This document shows, one piece after another, positions 18,153-29,560 of a DNA stretch of 64,000 nt. Origin of the DNA: Roseobacter sp. GTDB taxonomy: Bacteria > Pseudomonadota > Alphaproteobacteria > Rhodobacterales > Rhodobacteraceae. The translations under genes were made by a program, and so were the position numbers. The notes below the pieces were generated by a model. The model was not told the origin of the DNA. It ran no database searches and was given only the letters and a program-made list of their open reading frames with translations. The DNA lies in NCBI GenBank assembly GCA_024636475.1, contig JAGXHA010000055.1, positions 1 to 64,000 of the forward strand, written 5' to 3'. Each line of letters opens with the position of its first letter. Position 1 is the stretch's first letter.

Positions 18153-19730
18153 ATGCGCGATTTTCAACTTCCAGGACGGTCTCCCGTTCTGGCGACAAAT
18201 GGCATGTGTGCCACCTCCCATCCTTTGGCAGCAAAGACTGCGATCAACATCCTTGAACGCGGCGGCAACGCAATGGATGCAGCCATTGCCGGTGCTGTCT
18301 TGTTGGGCATATGTGAACCGCAAATGACAGGGATTGGCGGCGATTGTTTCGTGCTTTATTCGCCAGCAGGCAGTGACGAAGTACATGCGCTCAACGGATC
18401 TGGTCGCGCGCCAAAGGCATTGAATGCCGGGATCTTGCGGGATGCAGGCGAAAGCACAGTCCCATTGAACAGCGCCCATTCAGTAACTGTACCCGGTGCC
18501 ATGGACGCATTTTGCACCTTGTCGGACGAGATCGGTAAACTTGGCCTTGATGCTATCCTTGCACCGGCAATTCACTATGCCGAGAACGGGGTGCCGGTCG
18601 CCTCTCGTGTGGCGTTTGATTGGGCCAATGATGCGAAAACCCTGCAAGGCAAGGCGCGTGATTTCTATTTGATGGATGGGAAGGCCCCGCAATCTGGCGC
18701 GTTATTCAGCGCCCCCGGTCAGGCAGAGGTCCTGCGCCGTGTCGCGAAAAACGGTCGTGACGCGTTCTACACAGGAGAAATCGCCGAGGACATGATTGCA
18801 GCGCTGAACGACATGGGTGGCCTGCACACCGCTGACGATTTCGCACTCACAGCCTGTACCAAAAGCGACCCGATCGCTACGACCTACAAAAATGTCGAAC
18901 TGCTGGAACATGCCCCGAATGGTCAGGGGGCCACAGCGCTGTTGATGCTGAATATCCTCGCGCATTTCGACATCGCCGGAATGGAGCCTTTTGGTGCGCA
19001 GCGTGTGCACATCGAGGCGGAAGCCGCCAAGCTGGCTTATGATGCGCGGGATCGTATACTTGCCGATTCCGACCACACATCGCGCCTGGACTTCATGCTC
19101 GCGCCAATGACAGCGCAGAAACTGGCAGAGTTGATCGACCCCAATAAAGCAATGTTCGACCCCAGACCTTTGTCCGAGGCTGTGCACAAAGACACGATTT
19201 ACATCACGGTCGTTGATAAAGATGGCATGGCTGTATCGCTGATCTATTCGATTTTCCATGGTTTTGGATCGGGAATTGCGTCTGACAAATTCGGTATCCT
19301 GATGCAAAATCGCGGAGCTGGATTTACCCTTGAGGAAGGTCATGTGAACGAATTGCAAGGCGGCAAGCGCCCGATGCATACGATTATTCCTGGCATGATC
19401 CGACAAGACGGCAAGGTGACGATGCCGTTTGGGGTGATGGGCGGTGCTTATCAACCCAACGGGCACGCACGGTTTGTTTCAAATCTGACGGACTTTGGGA
19501 TGGATCCACAGGCCACTATTGATGCGCCCCGCGCATTTTCACACGAAGGCGTGCTAAGGGTCGAACGCGGTTATAGCGACGATGTGCGCGAAAAACTGAC
19601 CCAGATGGGCCACCGCGTTGAAGTTCCAAAAACACCGATTGGCGGCGCTCAGGCAATCAAATTGCGCAGCGATGGCGTGCTTGAAGGTGCAAGTGACCCG
19701 CGCAAAGACGGCTGTGCTTTGGGATACTAA
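18153..19730 (+). CDS. gamma-glutamyltransferase family protein
   Basis: 525 aa; GGNAMDAAIA, GIGGDCF, KDTIYITVVDKDGMAVSLIYS nucleophile region, KRPMHTIIP. Confidence 0.92.
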   Translation: MRDFQLPGRSPVLATNGMCATSHPLAAKTAINILERGGNAMDAAIAGAVLLGICEPQMTGIGGDCFVLYSPAGSDEVHALNGSGRAPKALNAGILRDAGESTVPLNSAHSVTVPGAMDAFCTLSDEIGKLGLDAILAPAIHYAENGVPVASRVAFDWANDAKTLQGKARDFYLMDGKAPQSGALFSAPGQAEVLRRVAKNGRDAFYTGEIAEDMIAALNDMGGLHTADDFALTACTKSDPIATTYKNVELLEHAPNGQGATALLMLNILAHFDIAGMEPFGAQRVHIEAEAAKLAYDARDRILADSDHTSRLDFMLAPMTAQKLAELIDPNKAMFDPRPLSEAVHKDTIYITVVDKDGMAVSLIYSIFHGFGSGIASDKFGILMQNRGAGFTLEEGHVNELQGGKRPMHTIIPGMIRQDGKVTMPFGVMGGAYQPNGHARFVSNLTDFGMDPQATIDAPRAFSHEGVLRVERGYSDDVREKLTQMGHRVEVPKTPIGGAQAIKLRSDGVLEGASDPRKDGCALGY

Positions 19731-19767
19731 TTCTTACGGGGAGGCGAGTAGAGCCTCGTCTTCCCGG

Positions 19768-20094
19768 TTAATTCAGCTGGAAATGCAGCGGGTAGGCTCC
19801 GTCGGTTAATGGGCCAAAAAGATCAGGAATATCAGGGTGATCCACAGGTTCGCCCGAATAATCGGCGATCAAATTCTGCTCGGAAACATAAGCGACATAG
19901 TAGCTTTGGTCGTTCTCGGCGAGAAGATGATAATAGGGCTGGTCCTTAACTGGTCGGCTATCTTCCGGAATAGCCTCGTACCACTCGTCCGTGTTGGCAA
20001 ATTCCGGATCCACGTCAAAGATCACACCCCTAAAGGGATGTTTTTTGTGCCGCACGATTTGGCCCAGATGATATTTTGCGCGTGTTTTAATCAT
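19768..20094 (-). CDS. hspQ: heat shock protein HspQ / hemimethylated DNA-binding family
   Basis: KYHLGQIVRHKKHPFRGVIFDVDPEF and QPYYHLLAENDQSYYVAYVSEQNL. Confidence 0.92.
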   Translation of the reverse strand: MIKTRAKYHLGQIVRHKKHPFRGVIFDVDPEFANTDEWYEAIPEDSRPVKDQPYYHLLAENDQSYYVAYVSEQNLIADYSGEPVDHPDIPDLFGPLTDGAYPLHFQLN

Positions 20095-20178
20095 AACATT
20101 GATGCATCTACCTTTCGTTAGTAGTCGCTTCAAGGGGCATTTGTCCAATCACAGAAGCCCAAGACAAGGAAACAGTGT

Positions 20179-21045
20179 GTGAACCTAACGCTGACAGTAC
20201 TCGAGATCGTGGCACCCGTTTTCCTTCTGGCCGGGATCGGGTTCGGCTGGGTCAAGCTGGGATTTGAATACCGCATCCAGTTTGTCACGCAACTGGCGAT
20301 GACCCTGTCGGTGCCCTGTCTGATCTTTGTCTCGCTGATGAAGGCGCAGATTGATCCAGCCGCATTGACCGCATTATCGCTCGCCACTGTTGCAGCTTAT
20401 GGTGGCGTCACACTGGTTGCTGTCACCATTGTTTGGGGTATGGGATTGAACAGGCGCACCTATCTGGCCCCTTTGATCTTTGGCAATACTGGGAATCTGG
20501 GACTGCCCCTCGCACTTTTTGCCTTTGGTGATACGGGGCTCAGTTACGCCGTCGTCGTGTTTGCGATCATGGCGATTTGGTCATTTACCTTTGGAATCTG
20601 GCTGGTCGCAGGTGCCGGCTCCTTTGGCAAAGTCATCCGCGAACCGCTGGTTTGGGCGACCTTGCTGGGCGCTTTATTTCTGGTCCAAGGCTGGGAAACT
20701 CCCAAGTTCTTGACCAACACACTTAGCCTTTTAGGACAAATGGCGATCCCGATGATGCTGATCACCCTTGGCGTAGCAGTCGCGCGACTGTCGCCCGGCG
20801 GCGTCGGACGCGCGGTGTTTCTATCTGCGGTCAAACTGGTGATCTGCGTTGCAATCGCCTGGGGCGCGGGGCTTTATTTCGATCTGGACCGTGTGGCCTT
20901 TGGTGTGCTGGTCTTGCAGGTTGCAACACCTGTGGCCGTAACTTCCTATCTGCTGGCAGAGAAATACGGCGCCGATGCGCAGTCCGTTGCGGGGCTGGTC
21001 GTTGTCTCAACGCTTATGTCAGTTGGGCCTTGCCCATATTGCTAG
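20179..21045 (+). CDS. AEC family (auxin efflux carrier-like) transporter; apparent frameshift at the extreme C-terminus
   Basis: 10-TM AEC-type protein; FGNTGNLGLPLALFAFGD; abrupt ending GPCPYC*. Confidence 0.88.
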   Translation: MNLTLTVLEIVAPVFLLAGIGFGWVKLGFEYRIQFVTQLAMTLSVPCLIFVSLMKAQIDPAALTALSLATVAAYGGVTLVAVTIVWGMGLNRRTYLAPLIFGNTGNLGLPLALFAFGDTGLSYAVVVFAIMAIWSFTFGIWLVAGAGSFGKVIREPLVWATLLGALFLVQGWETPKFLTNTLSLLGQMAIPMMLITLGVAVARLSPGGVGRAVFLSAVKLVICVAIAWGAGLYFDLDRVAFGVLVLQVATPVAVTSYLLAEKYGADAQSVAGLVVVSTLMSVGPCPYC

Positions 21046-21130
21046 CGTTTTTGTTATAAGTTTTCGGTGGGCGCATTGATCGAAATCTGGTAGCCTTAAC
21101 TTAATAAAAAAACGATAGAGCGAGAGGCAA

Positions 21131-21727
21131 ATGAGCAGAACCTTTTGCGCCATGATAATTGCTGTGTTTTTGGCATCTTGTAGCGGAAGCGGTGGCCCGA
21201 CCAGCGCCCCGCGAGATTTAGACAATGCCTGTGCGATTCTCAAAGAGCGCCCCGAATACTACAGAGCTTTCAAAGCGGCCGAGCGTCGTTGGGGTGTGCC
21301 TGTGCATGTCCAGATGGCGACGATCCATCAAGAAAGCAAATTCATCGGCGATGCGCGGACCCCGTTCCGCTATGTCATTGGCGTCATCCCGATGGGCCGA
21401 CAGTCCAGCGCGTATGGGTATGGCCAAGCATTGGATGCAACGTGGGATGAATATTTGAACGAAGCAGGAAGCCGTTTTGCGAAACGCGACAGGATTGATG
21501 ACGCGTCCGATTTCATGGGCTGGTACATGACGAAAAGCCGTTCAAAAAATGGAATCGATCTGCATGATGCCGAAAACCAGTATCTTGCCTATCACGAGGG
21601 CAACACGGGCTTCGCGCGTCAAAGCTATAACGCGAAACCGTGGTTGATCGGGGTGGCACGCAAAGTGCAGTTGCGCGCCACGATGTACGAAGGCCAAATC
21701 GCAGGCTGTCGTCTGCGTGGCTGGTAA
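21131..21727 (+). CDS. lytic transglycosylase-like (SLT domain) lipoprotein
   Basis: lipobox FLASC; VPVHVQMATIHQESKF, SSAYGYGQALDATWDEY, NQYLAYHEGNTGF. Confidence 0.87.
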   Translation: MSRTFCAMIIAVFLASCSGSGGPTSAPRDLDNACAILKERPEYYRAFKAAERRWGVPVHVQMATIHQESKFIGDARTPFRYVIGVIPMGRQSSAYGYGQALDATWDEYLNEAGSRFAKRDRIDDASDFMGWYMTKSRSKNGIDLHDAENQYLAYHEGNTGFARQSYNAKPWLIGVARKVQLRATMYEGQIAGCRLRGW

Positions 21728-21731
21728 AAAC

Positions 21732-21765
21732 AAAAGGCCCAAGGAAATTCCCTTGGGCCTTTAAA
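21732..21765. terminator. bidirectional terminator between SLT lipoprotein and lolA
   Basis: aaaggcccaaggga-like inverted repeat: aaaggcccaagg-aaattc-ccttgggccttt between convergent genes. Confidence 0.85.
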
Positions 21766-21766
21766 A

Positions 21767-22372
21767 TTAACGATCTGAATTAGATGCTTTCCTGTTGATA
21801 GCAAACAGACTGTTAGGCAGCGCCTCGCCCTTTTTCAGATCCCCAAGGACCACCGTCGTCTGGCTGCCGCTGCCATTGTTGATAATCCACTGGCGCAGCT
21901 CAATCGGATTTTCTGTAAATTTCAGCTCGATATAGCCATATTCAGGGTTATCGGGATCTTGCGCCCGCACTGTCGTTGCCGTTCCATCATAGCTGTGGCC
22001 GGTGACCATTCTCGCCTGACTTAGGTTCACATTTGCCGCCAGAATGATCGAAAGCGGTGTCTTGGACAAAGGGTAGGTTTCAGCAGGCTGGTTCGACTTT
22101 TTATCATAGATGACAACTGTGTTGCTGCCTGCAATGACGATCCCCGTATCGGGCGCATTGTATTCGAACCGCACCCTTCCGGGGCGTTTGATATAGATGG
22201 TGCCTGTGCTGATGGATCCATCATCATTGATCTGTGTAAAATCGCCTTGCGCGGTCTCCATCGCGTTCAAGTAGCTTGAAATTGCATTCAATTGAAGCTT
22301 TTCAGCAGCGGCAGGCAAAGCCGCCGCGAGGCCAAGGCCAAAGGCCAGAACAGTGGTTGTCACAAAACGCAT
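21767..22372 (-). CDS. lolA: outer-membrane lipoprotein carrier protein LolA
   Basis: 201 aa; signal peptide; GDFTQINDDGSISTGTIYIKRPGRVRFEYNAPD. Confidence 0.92.
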   Translation of the reverse strand: MRFVTTTVLAFGLGLAAALPAAAEKLQLNAISSYLNAMETAQGDFTQINDDGSISTGTIYIKRPGRVRFEYNAPDTGIVIAGSNTVVIYDKKSNQPAETYPLSKTPLSIILAANVNLSQARMVTGHSYDGTATTVRAQDPDNPEYGYIELKFTENPIELRQWIINNGSGSQTTVVLGDLKKGEALPNSLFAINRKASNSDR

Positions 22373-22475
22373 TCGAGTATTCCTATCGTTATTTCAGTGC
22401 CTCACCTCAAACATAAGCTTTGACACGGTGATATGCGATATCACAGAGCAGGTTATCGCCTAGCAACGCGCCAAA

Positions 22476-22509
22476 TGAAAAGGGGTCGGCCTCTTTCGAA
22501 GCCAACCCC
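22476..22509 (-). terminator. terminator of ftsK
   Basis: minus strand ggggttggcttcgaaagaggccgacccc then ccttttc. Confidence 0.7.
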
Positions 22510-22531
22510 GCGTTCGCAACTTTCGTTCCGT

Positions 22532-25420
22532 TTATCCCTGTTCAGGCACCAGAATCTCGCGTTTGCCCACATGGTTCGCTGGCGACACAAGACCTTGATC
22601 CTCCATCTGTTCGACCAAGCGGGCTGCCTTGTTATAGCCAATCGCCAGCTTGCGCTGGATATAGGAGGTCGAACATTTCCGATCTTTGATCACAATGGCA
22701 ACAGCCGTATCATACAGCGCATCCTCGCCGTCTGTATTCCCGCCAAGGCCCAGAACGGCGTCGATGCTGCCTTCCTGATCGTCAGCTGGCCCCTCGACCA
22801 CGCCCGAAATATAGTCTGGTGCGCCGTAAGCCTTGAGGTGGTTAACGATCTCTTCAACCTCTTCGTCCGACACAAACGGCCCGTGACAGCGGACGATCTT
22901 TGATCCGCCGGCCATGTACAGCATGTCACCCATGCCTAACAACTGCTCGGCACCCATCTCGCCCAGAATGGTGCGAGAATCGATTTTCGACGTCACCTGA
23001 AACGAGATACGCGTCGGGAAGTTCGCCTTGATCGTGCCGGTAATAACGTCGACCGACGGGCGCTGCGTTGCCATGATCAGGTGGATACCCGAGGCACGGG
23101 CCATCTGCGCCAGCCGTTGAATACAAGCCTCGATTTCTTTGCCTGCGACCATCATCAGATCAGCCATCTCGTCGACGATCACAACGATATAGGGCAGCGT
23201 TTCGGGCTTGAATTCATCTGTCTCAAAGATCGGCTCGCCTGTGTCTTCGTCAAAGCCGGTCTGGACCGTGCGGCTGAACATTTCGCCTTTGGCAAGAGCC
23301 TCGCGCACCCGGCCATTGTAGCCTTCGATATTGCGCACGCCCATTTTGGACATTTTACGATAACGTTCTTCCATCTCGCCCACAGTCCATTTCAGGGCGA
23401 CAACAGCCTTTTTGGGGTCGGTGACAACCGGGGACAACAGATGCGGAATCCCGTCGTAAACGCTCAGTTCCAGCATCTTGGGGTCGATCATGATCATCCG
23501 GCATTCTTCCGGCGTCAGCTTATATAGCAGCGACACGATCATCGTATTGATCGCCACAGATTTACCGGAACCGGTCGTACCAGCGATCAGCAAGTGCGGC
23601 ATCTTGGCAAGGTTCGCAACGATGGGATCGCCCCCAATATCTTTGCCCAGGGCCAGCGGCAGGCGCATGGTGCTGTCGCCAAAATCGCGTGCTGCCAGAA
23701 TTTCGCGCAGGACGACCTTTTCGCGGTGCTCGTTCGGCAATTCGATGCCGATCACGCTGCGACCCGGCACGGTCGAAACACGCGCGGAAAGTGCCGCCAT
23801 GGAGCGAGCGATGTCATCCGCCAGACCGATAACGCGGCTGGCTTTTAGACCCGGTGCCGGTTCAAGTTCGTACATGGTAACGACAGGACCGGGGCGCACA
23901 GCGACGATCTCACCCTTGACGCCATAGTCGTCCAAGACGCTTTCCAGCATCCGTGCATTTTCTTCCAAGGCATCATCACTCAGATGCAGGCGCTCTACGA
24001 CATCAGGGCTTTCCAAAAGGTTCAGCGGTGGCAACTCAAAGCCGGGGTGCGTGTCTTCAAACGTCAATCCGGGCTGCGCCTCGGCCTGAGCCTTTTTACT
24101 GGGCATTATTGCTTTACGGATCGGTTGCTGCACAACTTTCCGGGGGACCGCGATTGGAATTTGCATCGTCTCTTCGACAACCGCATCCTGCAATGGCAAG
24201 GCTTCGTCCTCGGTGAACATGTTGTCGTCGACGGCTTCGGGTTCGGCCTGCTGGAACGGCTGCGCGGATTGCATAGGACTGATCGACAGGCGCGAAGCCG
24301 TAAGAGGCGGCTCTGCCCGCGCCGCACCGGTCAATGGCGGCTCTTCGCGCAGATGGCCCCGCGGCGTCGCATCAAGCACCAAAGGATCTGGGCCGCGACC
24401 ACGCCCGCGGGTCAAAGGCGCGGTTATGGGCGTATGAACTGCACTGGCGGTCCGCACGCGGTTCTTGATCACATCCGCGATCTTGGTTTTGATCCGGTCA
24501 TCGCTTGGCGCGAAATCGATTTCGGGATCCGCCCAATCTTCTACAAGCTCAGCCTCGGGAAGCGCGTCAGCGCGTTTGACCAAAGCGGGCATCTTCGCCA
24601 ACAGCCCGGTTTTAGGCGCAACAACCGGGGCCTTGGCATAGGTTTCTTCTTGGTAATATGTTTCAGATGCGGCAAAGGCGGCATTCTCTTCGGCTTCAAC
24701 ACGGTTACGGGCGCGACGCTCGGATTGACGCGCCTGCAGCCCCTGAGCCGCCACAACAGCGCCAGAGGCACCACGACCCAGGAGTGTCATCAAACCGGCG
24801 TAGGCCATGATAACGCCCACCAGCATAAAGCGGAAAACGCGATTCAATTCGACCCTGGTGAACCCCAAAACAAAGGCACCAAGTGCGACAATCGCCGCCC
24901 CCATCAACAACGACATCATTTTGATCGTAAAGGTCGACCCGATGGGTAAGATCGTCAGGATTGCCCCCATAACTGTGTCACCAAACAGACCACCCAGACC
25001 AAAGCTATGGGTCTGAAGCCACGCGGAATCGGGCGTCAACGTCGCCCCGTAAATCGCGCAAAGCGCCACAGCAATCGGCGCGAAAATCAAGCGTCCCATG
25101 GCCCGGTCGTTGCCCCGGTGCAGCGCAAAACGCGCCCCCCAAGCCAGCAAGATCGCTGCGACGGCCCAAGCCCCCCAACCGACGATCATGAACAAAGGTG
25201 CCGCCAATGACGCCCCCATCCGGCCGAGCCAGTTTTTCGCAGGCGCGTCGGTGGATACCATCCAATTGGGATCGTCGGGCGTGTAGCTGCCAATCATCAT
25301 CGCGGCCATCAGCCCCACAACGATCAAAGCAACACCCAGCAATTCCTTGCCGCGCTTTTCAATCGCTTCTGCCATTTTGCTGTCCAGCAGGGGGTCGCGT
25401 CCGCGTGTCTGATATGCCAT
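22532..25420 (-). CDS. ftsK: DNA translocase FtsK/SpoIIIE
   Basis: N-terminal TM segments, [16 protein letters not shown] Walker [14 protein letters not shown] Walker B, C-terminal gamma domain ([24 protein letters not shown]). Start at MAYQTRGRD. Confidence 0.97.
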   Translation of the reverse strand: MAYQTRGRDPLLDSKMAEAIEKRGKELLGVALIVVGLMAAMMIGSYTPDDPNWMVSTDAPAKNWLGRMGASLAAPLFMIVGWGAWAVAAILLAWGARFALHRGNDRAMGRLIFAPIAVALCAIYGATLTPDSAWLQTHSFGLGGLFGDTVMGAILTILPIGSTFTIKMMSLLMGAAIVALGAFVLGFTRVELNRVFRFMLVGVIMAYAGLMTLLGRGASGAVVAAQGLQARQSERRARNRVEAEENAAFAASETYYQEETYAKAPVVAPKTGLLAKMPALVKRADALPEAELVEDWADPEIDFAPSDDRIKTKIADVIKNRVRTASAVHTPITAPLTRGRGRGPDPLVLDATPRGHLREEPPLTGAARAEPPLTASRLSISPMQSAQPFQQAEPEAVDDNMFTEDEALPLQDAVVEETMQIPIAVPRKVVQQPIRKAIMPSKKAQAEAQPGLTFEDTHPGFELPPLNLLESPDVVERLHLSDDALEENARMLESVLDDYGVKGEIVAVRPGPVVTMYELEPAPGLKASRVIGLADDIARSMAALSARVSTVPGRSVIGIELPNEHREKVVLREILAARDFGDSTMRLPLALGKDIGGDPIVANLAKMPHLLIAGTTGSGKSVAINTMIVSLLYKLTPEECRMIMIDPKMLELSVYDGIPHLLSPVVTDPKKAVVALKWTVGEMEERYRKMSKMGVRNIEGYNGRVREALAKGEMFSRTVQTGFDEDTGEPIFETDEFKPETLPYIVVIVDEMADLMMVAGKEIEACIQRLAQMARASGIHLIMATQRPSVDVITGTIKANFPTRISFQVTSKIDSRTILGEMGAEQLLGMGDMLYMAGGSKIVRCHGPFVSDEEVEEIVNHLKAYGAPDYISGVVEGPADDQEGSIDAVLGLGGNTDGEDALYDTAVAIVIKDRKCSTSYIQRKLAIGYNKAARLVEQMEDQGLVSPANHVGKREILVPEQG

Positions 25421-25437
25421 TGCTTTGATCCCTCGAC

Positions 25438-26625
25438 TTATTCTGGATAGAGACAAGCACGGATCGCTTCGATCCCGCGCGTTGTCTCATCTTTTGGGGC
25501 GACCATGGCCACCCGGATATATGACTTGCCGGGGTTTTCCCCGTTTACGCTCTGCGCCAGATACCCGCCGGGCAGCACGCGCACGCCAGTTTCGCGCCAC
25601 AGCTTAAGCGCTGCAGTCTCGTCATCTTTGACCGGCAGCCACAAAAAGAACCCTGCATCGGGGCTTTGGTATCCCGGCACATTGCCAAGGATGCGATCTG
25701 CGACCTCGTATTTTTCGACATAAAGCTCGCGGCTTTCGATGACATGATCCTCGTCTGCCCACACGGCCGCAGCAGCAGCCTGCAAAGGCAGCGGCAAAGG
25801 CGCGCCCGCGTAGTTCCGCAGTTGCTTGATCTCGCGCATGGTGTTCGGCCCGCTGGCCACAAAACCAGAGCGCAGCCCCGGAAGGTTCGACCGTTTGGAG
25901 AGCGAATGAAAAATTACCACACGGTCAAGGTCAGCCCCGACCTCGTGGGCCACTTGCAAGGCACCGACCGGAGGCGTGTCGCGGTAAATCTCTGAATAAC
26001 ATTCATCCGCAAAAATCTTGAAATCGTATTTTTCGGCCAACGCCAGCAGATCGACCCAATATTCGCGTGTCGCCACAGCACCTTGGGGGTTGGCGGGCGA
26101 ACAGATATATGCGGCCGTCGTCCGGTTCAGCACGTCTTCGGGCAGGCCAGCAAAGTCTGGCAAATGACCCGTTTCCAGCGTTGCGGGCACCATGATGGGA
26201 TCAGCCGCAACCGAAATCGCAGCGATCATGTAAACCTGATAAAACGGGTTTGGCATCAAGATCGCTGGCTTGTGGCCATTCTTCGTCTCAGGGCACAGCG
26301 CCATCACAGCGTTATAAAGCCCTTCGCGTGTTCCATTCAGCGCCATGACCTGCGTGTCGGCATCAACGCCCACGCCGTAGCGCCGCTTGATCCAGTCCGC
26401 GATCGATCCACGCAATTCGGGCGATCCGTCATTGGGTGGGTAGCTGTTAAATCCAGCCGCATTTTGCGCAATCACATCCATGACCCATGGGGGAAACGCA
26501 TGTTTCGGCTCACCAATCGTCATGTGGACCGGCACGCCACCGCCATCGTGCACATCAAGCAATGCACGTAAACGCGGCCACGCATGGGCCGGAAGGTTCG
26601 AAAACCGCTCGGGGTATATCATCAC
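25438..26625 (-). CDS. class I/II pyridoxal-P aminotransferase, DapC-like (succinyldiaminopimelate transaminase)
   Basis: 395 aa; [18 protein letters not shown] lysine motif, [12 protein letters not shown]-terminus. Confidence 0.87.
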   Translation of the reverse strand: MMIYPERFSNLPAHAWPRLRALLDVHDGGGVPVHMTIGEPKHAFPPWVMDVIAQNAAGFNSYPPNDGSPELRGSIADWIKRRYGVGVDADTQVMALNGTREGLYNAVMALCPETKNGHKPAILMPNPFYQVYMIAAISVAADPIMVPATLETGHLPDFAGLPEDVLNRTTAAYICSPANPQGAVATREYWVDLLALAEKYDFKIFADECYSEIYRDTPPVGALQVAHEVGADLDRVVIFHSLSKRSNLPGLRSGFVASGPNTMREIKQLRNYAGAPLPLPLQAAAAAVWADEDHVIESRELYVEKYEVADRILGNVPGYQSPDAGFFLWLPVKDDETAALKLWRETGVRVLPGGYLAQSVNGENPGKSYIRVAMVAPKDETTRGIEAIRACLYPE

Positions 26626-26729
26626 AAGTGCCTCGGGTTCGGGATCATAAGCGCCCCGTTTCGTTCAAACTACCCAAGGGCTTGCCTCACGTCCAGAGAA
26701 TCTAAGACGTAAGACGGCGTTTGTGTCTT

Positions 26730-28058
26730 TTAGGCCAATGCTTCTTCTGCCGCTGCCGCAAGTCGGAGCAAGCGCTCTTCGCATCCCGGAGCCGCCATCA
26801 TCGTCAAGCCACAAGATGCAGTTCCAGTCGGCAAGGTTATCGCGCACAAACCCAACAAGTTTCCAATGCGGGTGTTGCGCAAGGTCATCAGATTCGCCGA
26901 GACATAATAGTCGTGGTCCTGCTCCAATCGCTCACGTTTGGGCGGCAAAATGGGTGCGGTTGGTAAGATCACCGCATCAAACCCTGCGCTCGCCTGAAGA
27001 TAGAGCTTTCGAATACCTTCCAGCTTTGTCCAAGCCGCCACATAGTCAGGGCCGGAATGTGTCTTGCCCAACCGGAAACGTTCCAGAATTTCGACATACA
27101 TCGCGTCTGGATTGGCTTCGATCACGTCCCGCCATAGTCCGTAGGCTTCGGCTGTGAACAAACAGCCACTAAGCGGCATTGCATCTTCCAACGCTGGAAA
27201 GCTGATCTCTTCCACGACAGCACCAGCGTCTTTCAGTTTTTCGACGGCAGCCTTGAACCCTGCAGCGGGCACATCAGCCAGATCATCCACCGCAACAGTT
27301 CGCAAATCTGCAAAACGCAGGCCTTCGAGGTCCGCCCTGTCAAGATCGGCGGGTTTGGTGCCTTCAAGTGCGGCAAGCAGCAACCCTGCATCTTCCACAG
27401 ACCGGCACAACGGCCCGATCGTGTCAAACTTTCGTGCAAGCGGAACAACACCTTCCAGCGGCAGCCGGCCAGCGGTTGTTTTCAGCCCGACCAGATCGTT
27501 CCAGGCGGCAGGAACCCGCACGGAGCCACCGGTGTCAGACCCAATCGCTGCCGCAGCCAGCCCAAACGCAACCGACGCCGCAGCCCCCGAAGAGGATCCA
27601 CCGGAAACGGCATCCATATCATTGACGCAAGGCGGCGTAGCCGTCGACGGGTTGTGGCCCAAGCCAGAAAACGCAAGTTCGCTCATGTGTGTCTTACCAA
27701 GACAGACCAATCCCATCGCGGTTGCATTTTTCAGCACCCGCGCATCCGCGTCCGGCACTCTGTCTTTCAGCAACATTGATCCCGCTTCGGTCACTGTGCC
27801 GGCAGTATCAAACAGGTCTTTCCAGCTGATCGGCACACCGTCCAGTGGTGACAAGCGGTGCCCCGCTTTTGCACGGGCACTGGCTGCACGCGCCTCGGCC
27901 ATGGCACGGTCTGCGGTCACGCGGGCATAGATCCGGTCGCGCAAAGGGTGCGCATCAATCGCATCAAGATATGTTTTGCAAAGATTGACGGGATCGATCT
28001 GACCCTCGTCAATGCCCCGTCCCAGATTCGCAGCAGTCATGGTCAGCCAGTCTTGCAT
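26730..28058 (-). CDS. amidase (amidase signature family)
   Basis: SGGSSSGAAASVAFGLAAAAIGSDTGGSVRVPAA; KDLFDTAG. Confidence 0.95.
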   Translation of the reverse strand: MQDWLTMTAANLGRGIDEGQIDPVNLCKTYLDAIDAHPLRDRIYARVTADRAMAEARAASARAKAGHRLSPLDGVPISWKDLFDTAGTVTEAGSMLLKDRVPDADARVLKNATAMGLVCLGKTHMSELAFSGLGHNPSTATPPCVNDMDAVSGGSSSGAAASVAFGLAAAAIGSDTGGSVRVPAAWNDLVGLKTTAGRLPLEGVVPLARKFDTIGPLCRSVEDAGLLLAALEGTKPADLDRADLEGLRFADLRTVAVDDLADVPAAGFKAAVEKLKDAGAVVEEISFPALEDAMPLSGCLFTAEAYGLWRDVIEANPDAMYVEILERFRLGKTHSGPDYVAAWTKLEGIRKLYLQASAGFDAVILPTAPILPPKRERLEQDHDYYVSANLMTLRNTRIGNLLGLCAITLPTGTASCGLTMMAAPGCEERLLRLAAAAEEALA

Positions 28059-28145
28059 GTCATTCCCTCGCTAAATACGCCGAAATAGACGGTAGCGACG
28101 GTTGCGCACATGGACAATCCCTACCACGCAACCATATTCAAGCGT

Positions 28146-29372
28146 ATGGATTTTGACACAGATATCGCGATCGTTGGTGGTGGGCTAAACGGCCCCGCCT
28201 TGGGCTTGGCTTTAGCGCAGATCGGTTTGCGCGTTACGATCATCGACCGGCTCGAATCACAGGTCCGCGAGGCCGCAGGCTTTGATGGGCGGTCCTACGC
28301 GATGGCGCTGACCTCGACGCGGTTGCTGCAAGGCATCGGGGTTTGGGACGCGGTGTCAGATCATGCCCAGCCCATGCTTGCGATCAAGGTAACTGACGGA
28401 CGCGCCGGCGAAGGGCCTTCGCCGTTTTTCATGCATTTCGACCATGCCGAGATCGAGGAAGGCCCGATGGGCCACATGGTCGAAGACCGCCATCTGCGCC
28501 GCGCATTGAGTGAGGCTGTTGCTTCGACAAAAGGCATCACCTTGATGAACGGCGAGACCCTGACGGCCCAAACCGTAGACGCATCCGGCGTCACGCTCTC
28601 ACTTGCCAGCGGGAAAACCCTGCGGGCACGGTTACTCGTCGGGGCCGACGGGCGCGGATCAGGCACAGCCGCCCGCGCTGGCATCAAACGGATCGGCTGG
28701 GGTTATGCGCAAACGGCGCTGGTCTGCGCAATTTCACATGAAAAACCTCATGGCGGCGTGGCACACCAGTTTTTCATGCCCCCCGGCCCGTTGGCGATCC
28801 TGCCCCTGACAGAAAACCGTTCGTCAATTGTCTGGAGCGAAACTGCCGAGGCTGCCGAGAAAATCAATGCGCTGTCAGACGAGGCTTATCTGGACGTATT
28901 GCGCCCTAGATTTGGTGATTTTCTGGGCGAGATTTCATTGGCGGGGGCGCGATATGCCTATCCCTTAAGTCTGTCGCTTGCCCATTCCATGACCGCTGAT
29001 CGCGTGGCTTTGCTGGGCGATGCTGCGCACGGGGTGCACCCGATTGCAGGCCAGGGTCTGAATGCGGGAATGCGCGATGTAGCGGCACTGGCCGAGGTGA
29101 TCGCAGATGCACAAAGACGCGGTCAGGATATCGGAAGTGTGACAGTCTTGGACCAATACCAAGTCTGGCGGCGCTTTGACAATACGGCACTTGCCTTGGC
29201 GACAGATAGCTTTAACAGGCTGTTTTCAAACGACAATCCACTTTTAAGAATGGCGCGGGACATTGGCATGGCCGCAATCAATGCGATGCCCGGTGCGCGG
29301 CGTGGATTTATCCGTGAAGCGGCTGGACTAACAGGCGATTTGCCCCGCCTGATGCAAGGCGAGGCACTGTAG
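28146..29372 (+). CDS. UbiH/UbiF-family FAD-dependent monooxygenase (ubiquinone biosynthesis)
   Basis: IAIVGGGLNGPALGLALAQ; GADGRGSGTA; VALLGDAAHGVHPIAGQGLNAGMRD. Confidence 0.92.
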   Translation: MDFDTDIAIVGGGLNGPALGLALAQIGLRVTIIDRLESQVREAAGFDGRSYAMALTSTRLLQGIGVWDAVSDHAQPMLAIKVTDGRAGEGPSPFFMHFDHAEIEEGPMGHMVEDRHLRRALSEAVASTKGITLMNGETLTAQTVDASGVTLSLASGKTLRARLLVGADGRGSGTAARAGIKRIGWGYAQTALVCAISHEKPHGGVAHQFFMPPGPLAILPLTENRSSIVWSETAEAAEKINALSDEAYLDVLRPRFGDFLGEISLAGARYAYPLSLSLAHSMTADRVALLGDAAHGVHPIAGQGLNAGMRDVAALAEVIADAQRRGQDIGSVTVLDQYQVWRRFDNTALALATDSFNRLFSNDNPLLRMARDIGMAAINAMPGARRGFIREAAGLTGDLPRLMQGEAL

Positions 29373-29374
29373 CG

Positions 29375-29560
29375 TCATTCCAAAACACGTGCTTCGTCTA
29401 CCAGCATCACAGGAATGCCGTTTCGGATCGGGTAGGCAAGGCCCGCCGCCTTTGACACCAATTCCTGACGATCCATGTCATACCTCAGCGTGGTTTGCGT
29501 ACGCGGACAGATCAACGCCTCAAGCATGCGGCGATCAAAACGAACTTCTTCTAGGCTCAA
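29375..29560 (-). CDS. Trm112 family protein
   Basis: 61 aa; [46 protein letters not shown]. Confidence 0.9.
   Translation of the reverse strand: MSLEEVRFDRRMLEALICPRTQTTLRYDMDRQELVSKAAGLAYPIRNGIPVMLVDEARVLE

Noticed and set aside
23984-24949. 321-aa plus-strand ORF
   Set aside because: Antisense to the FtsK linker/N-terminal region; no recognisable domain.
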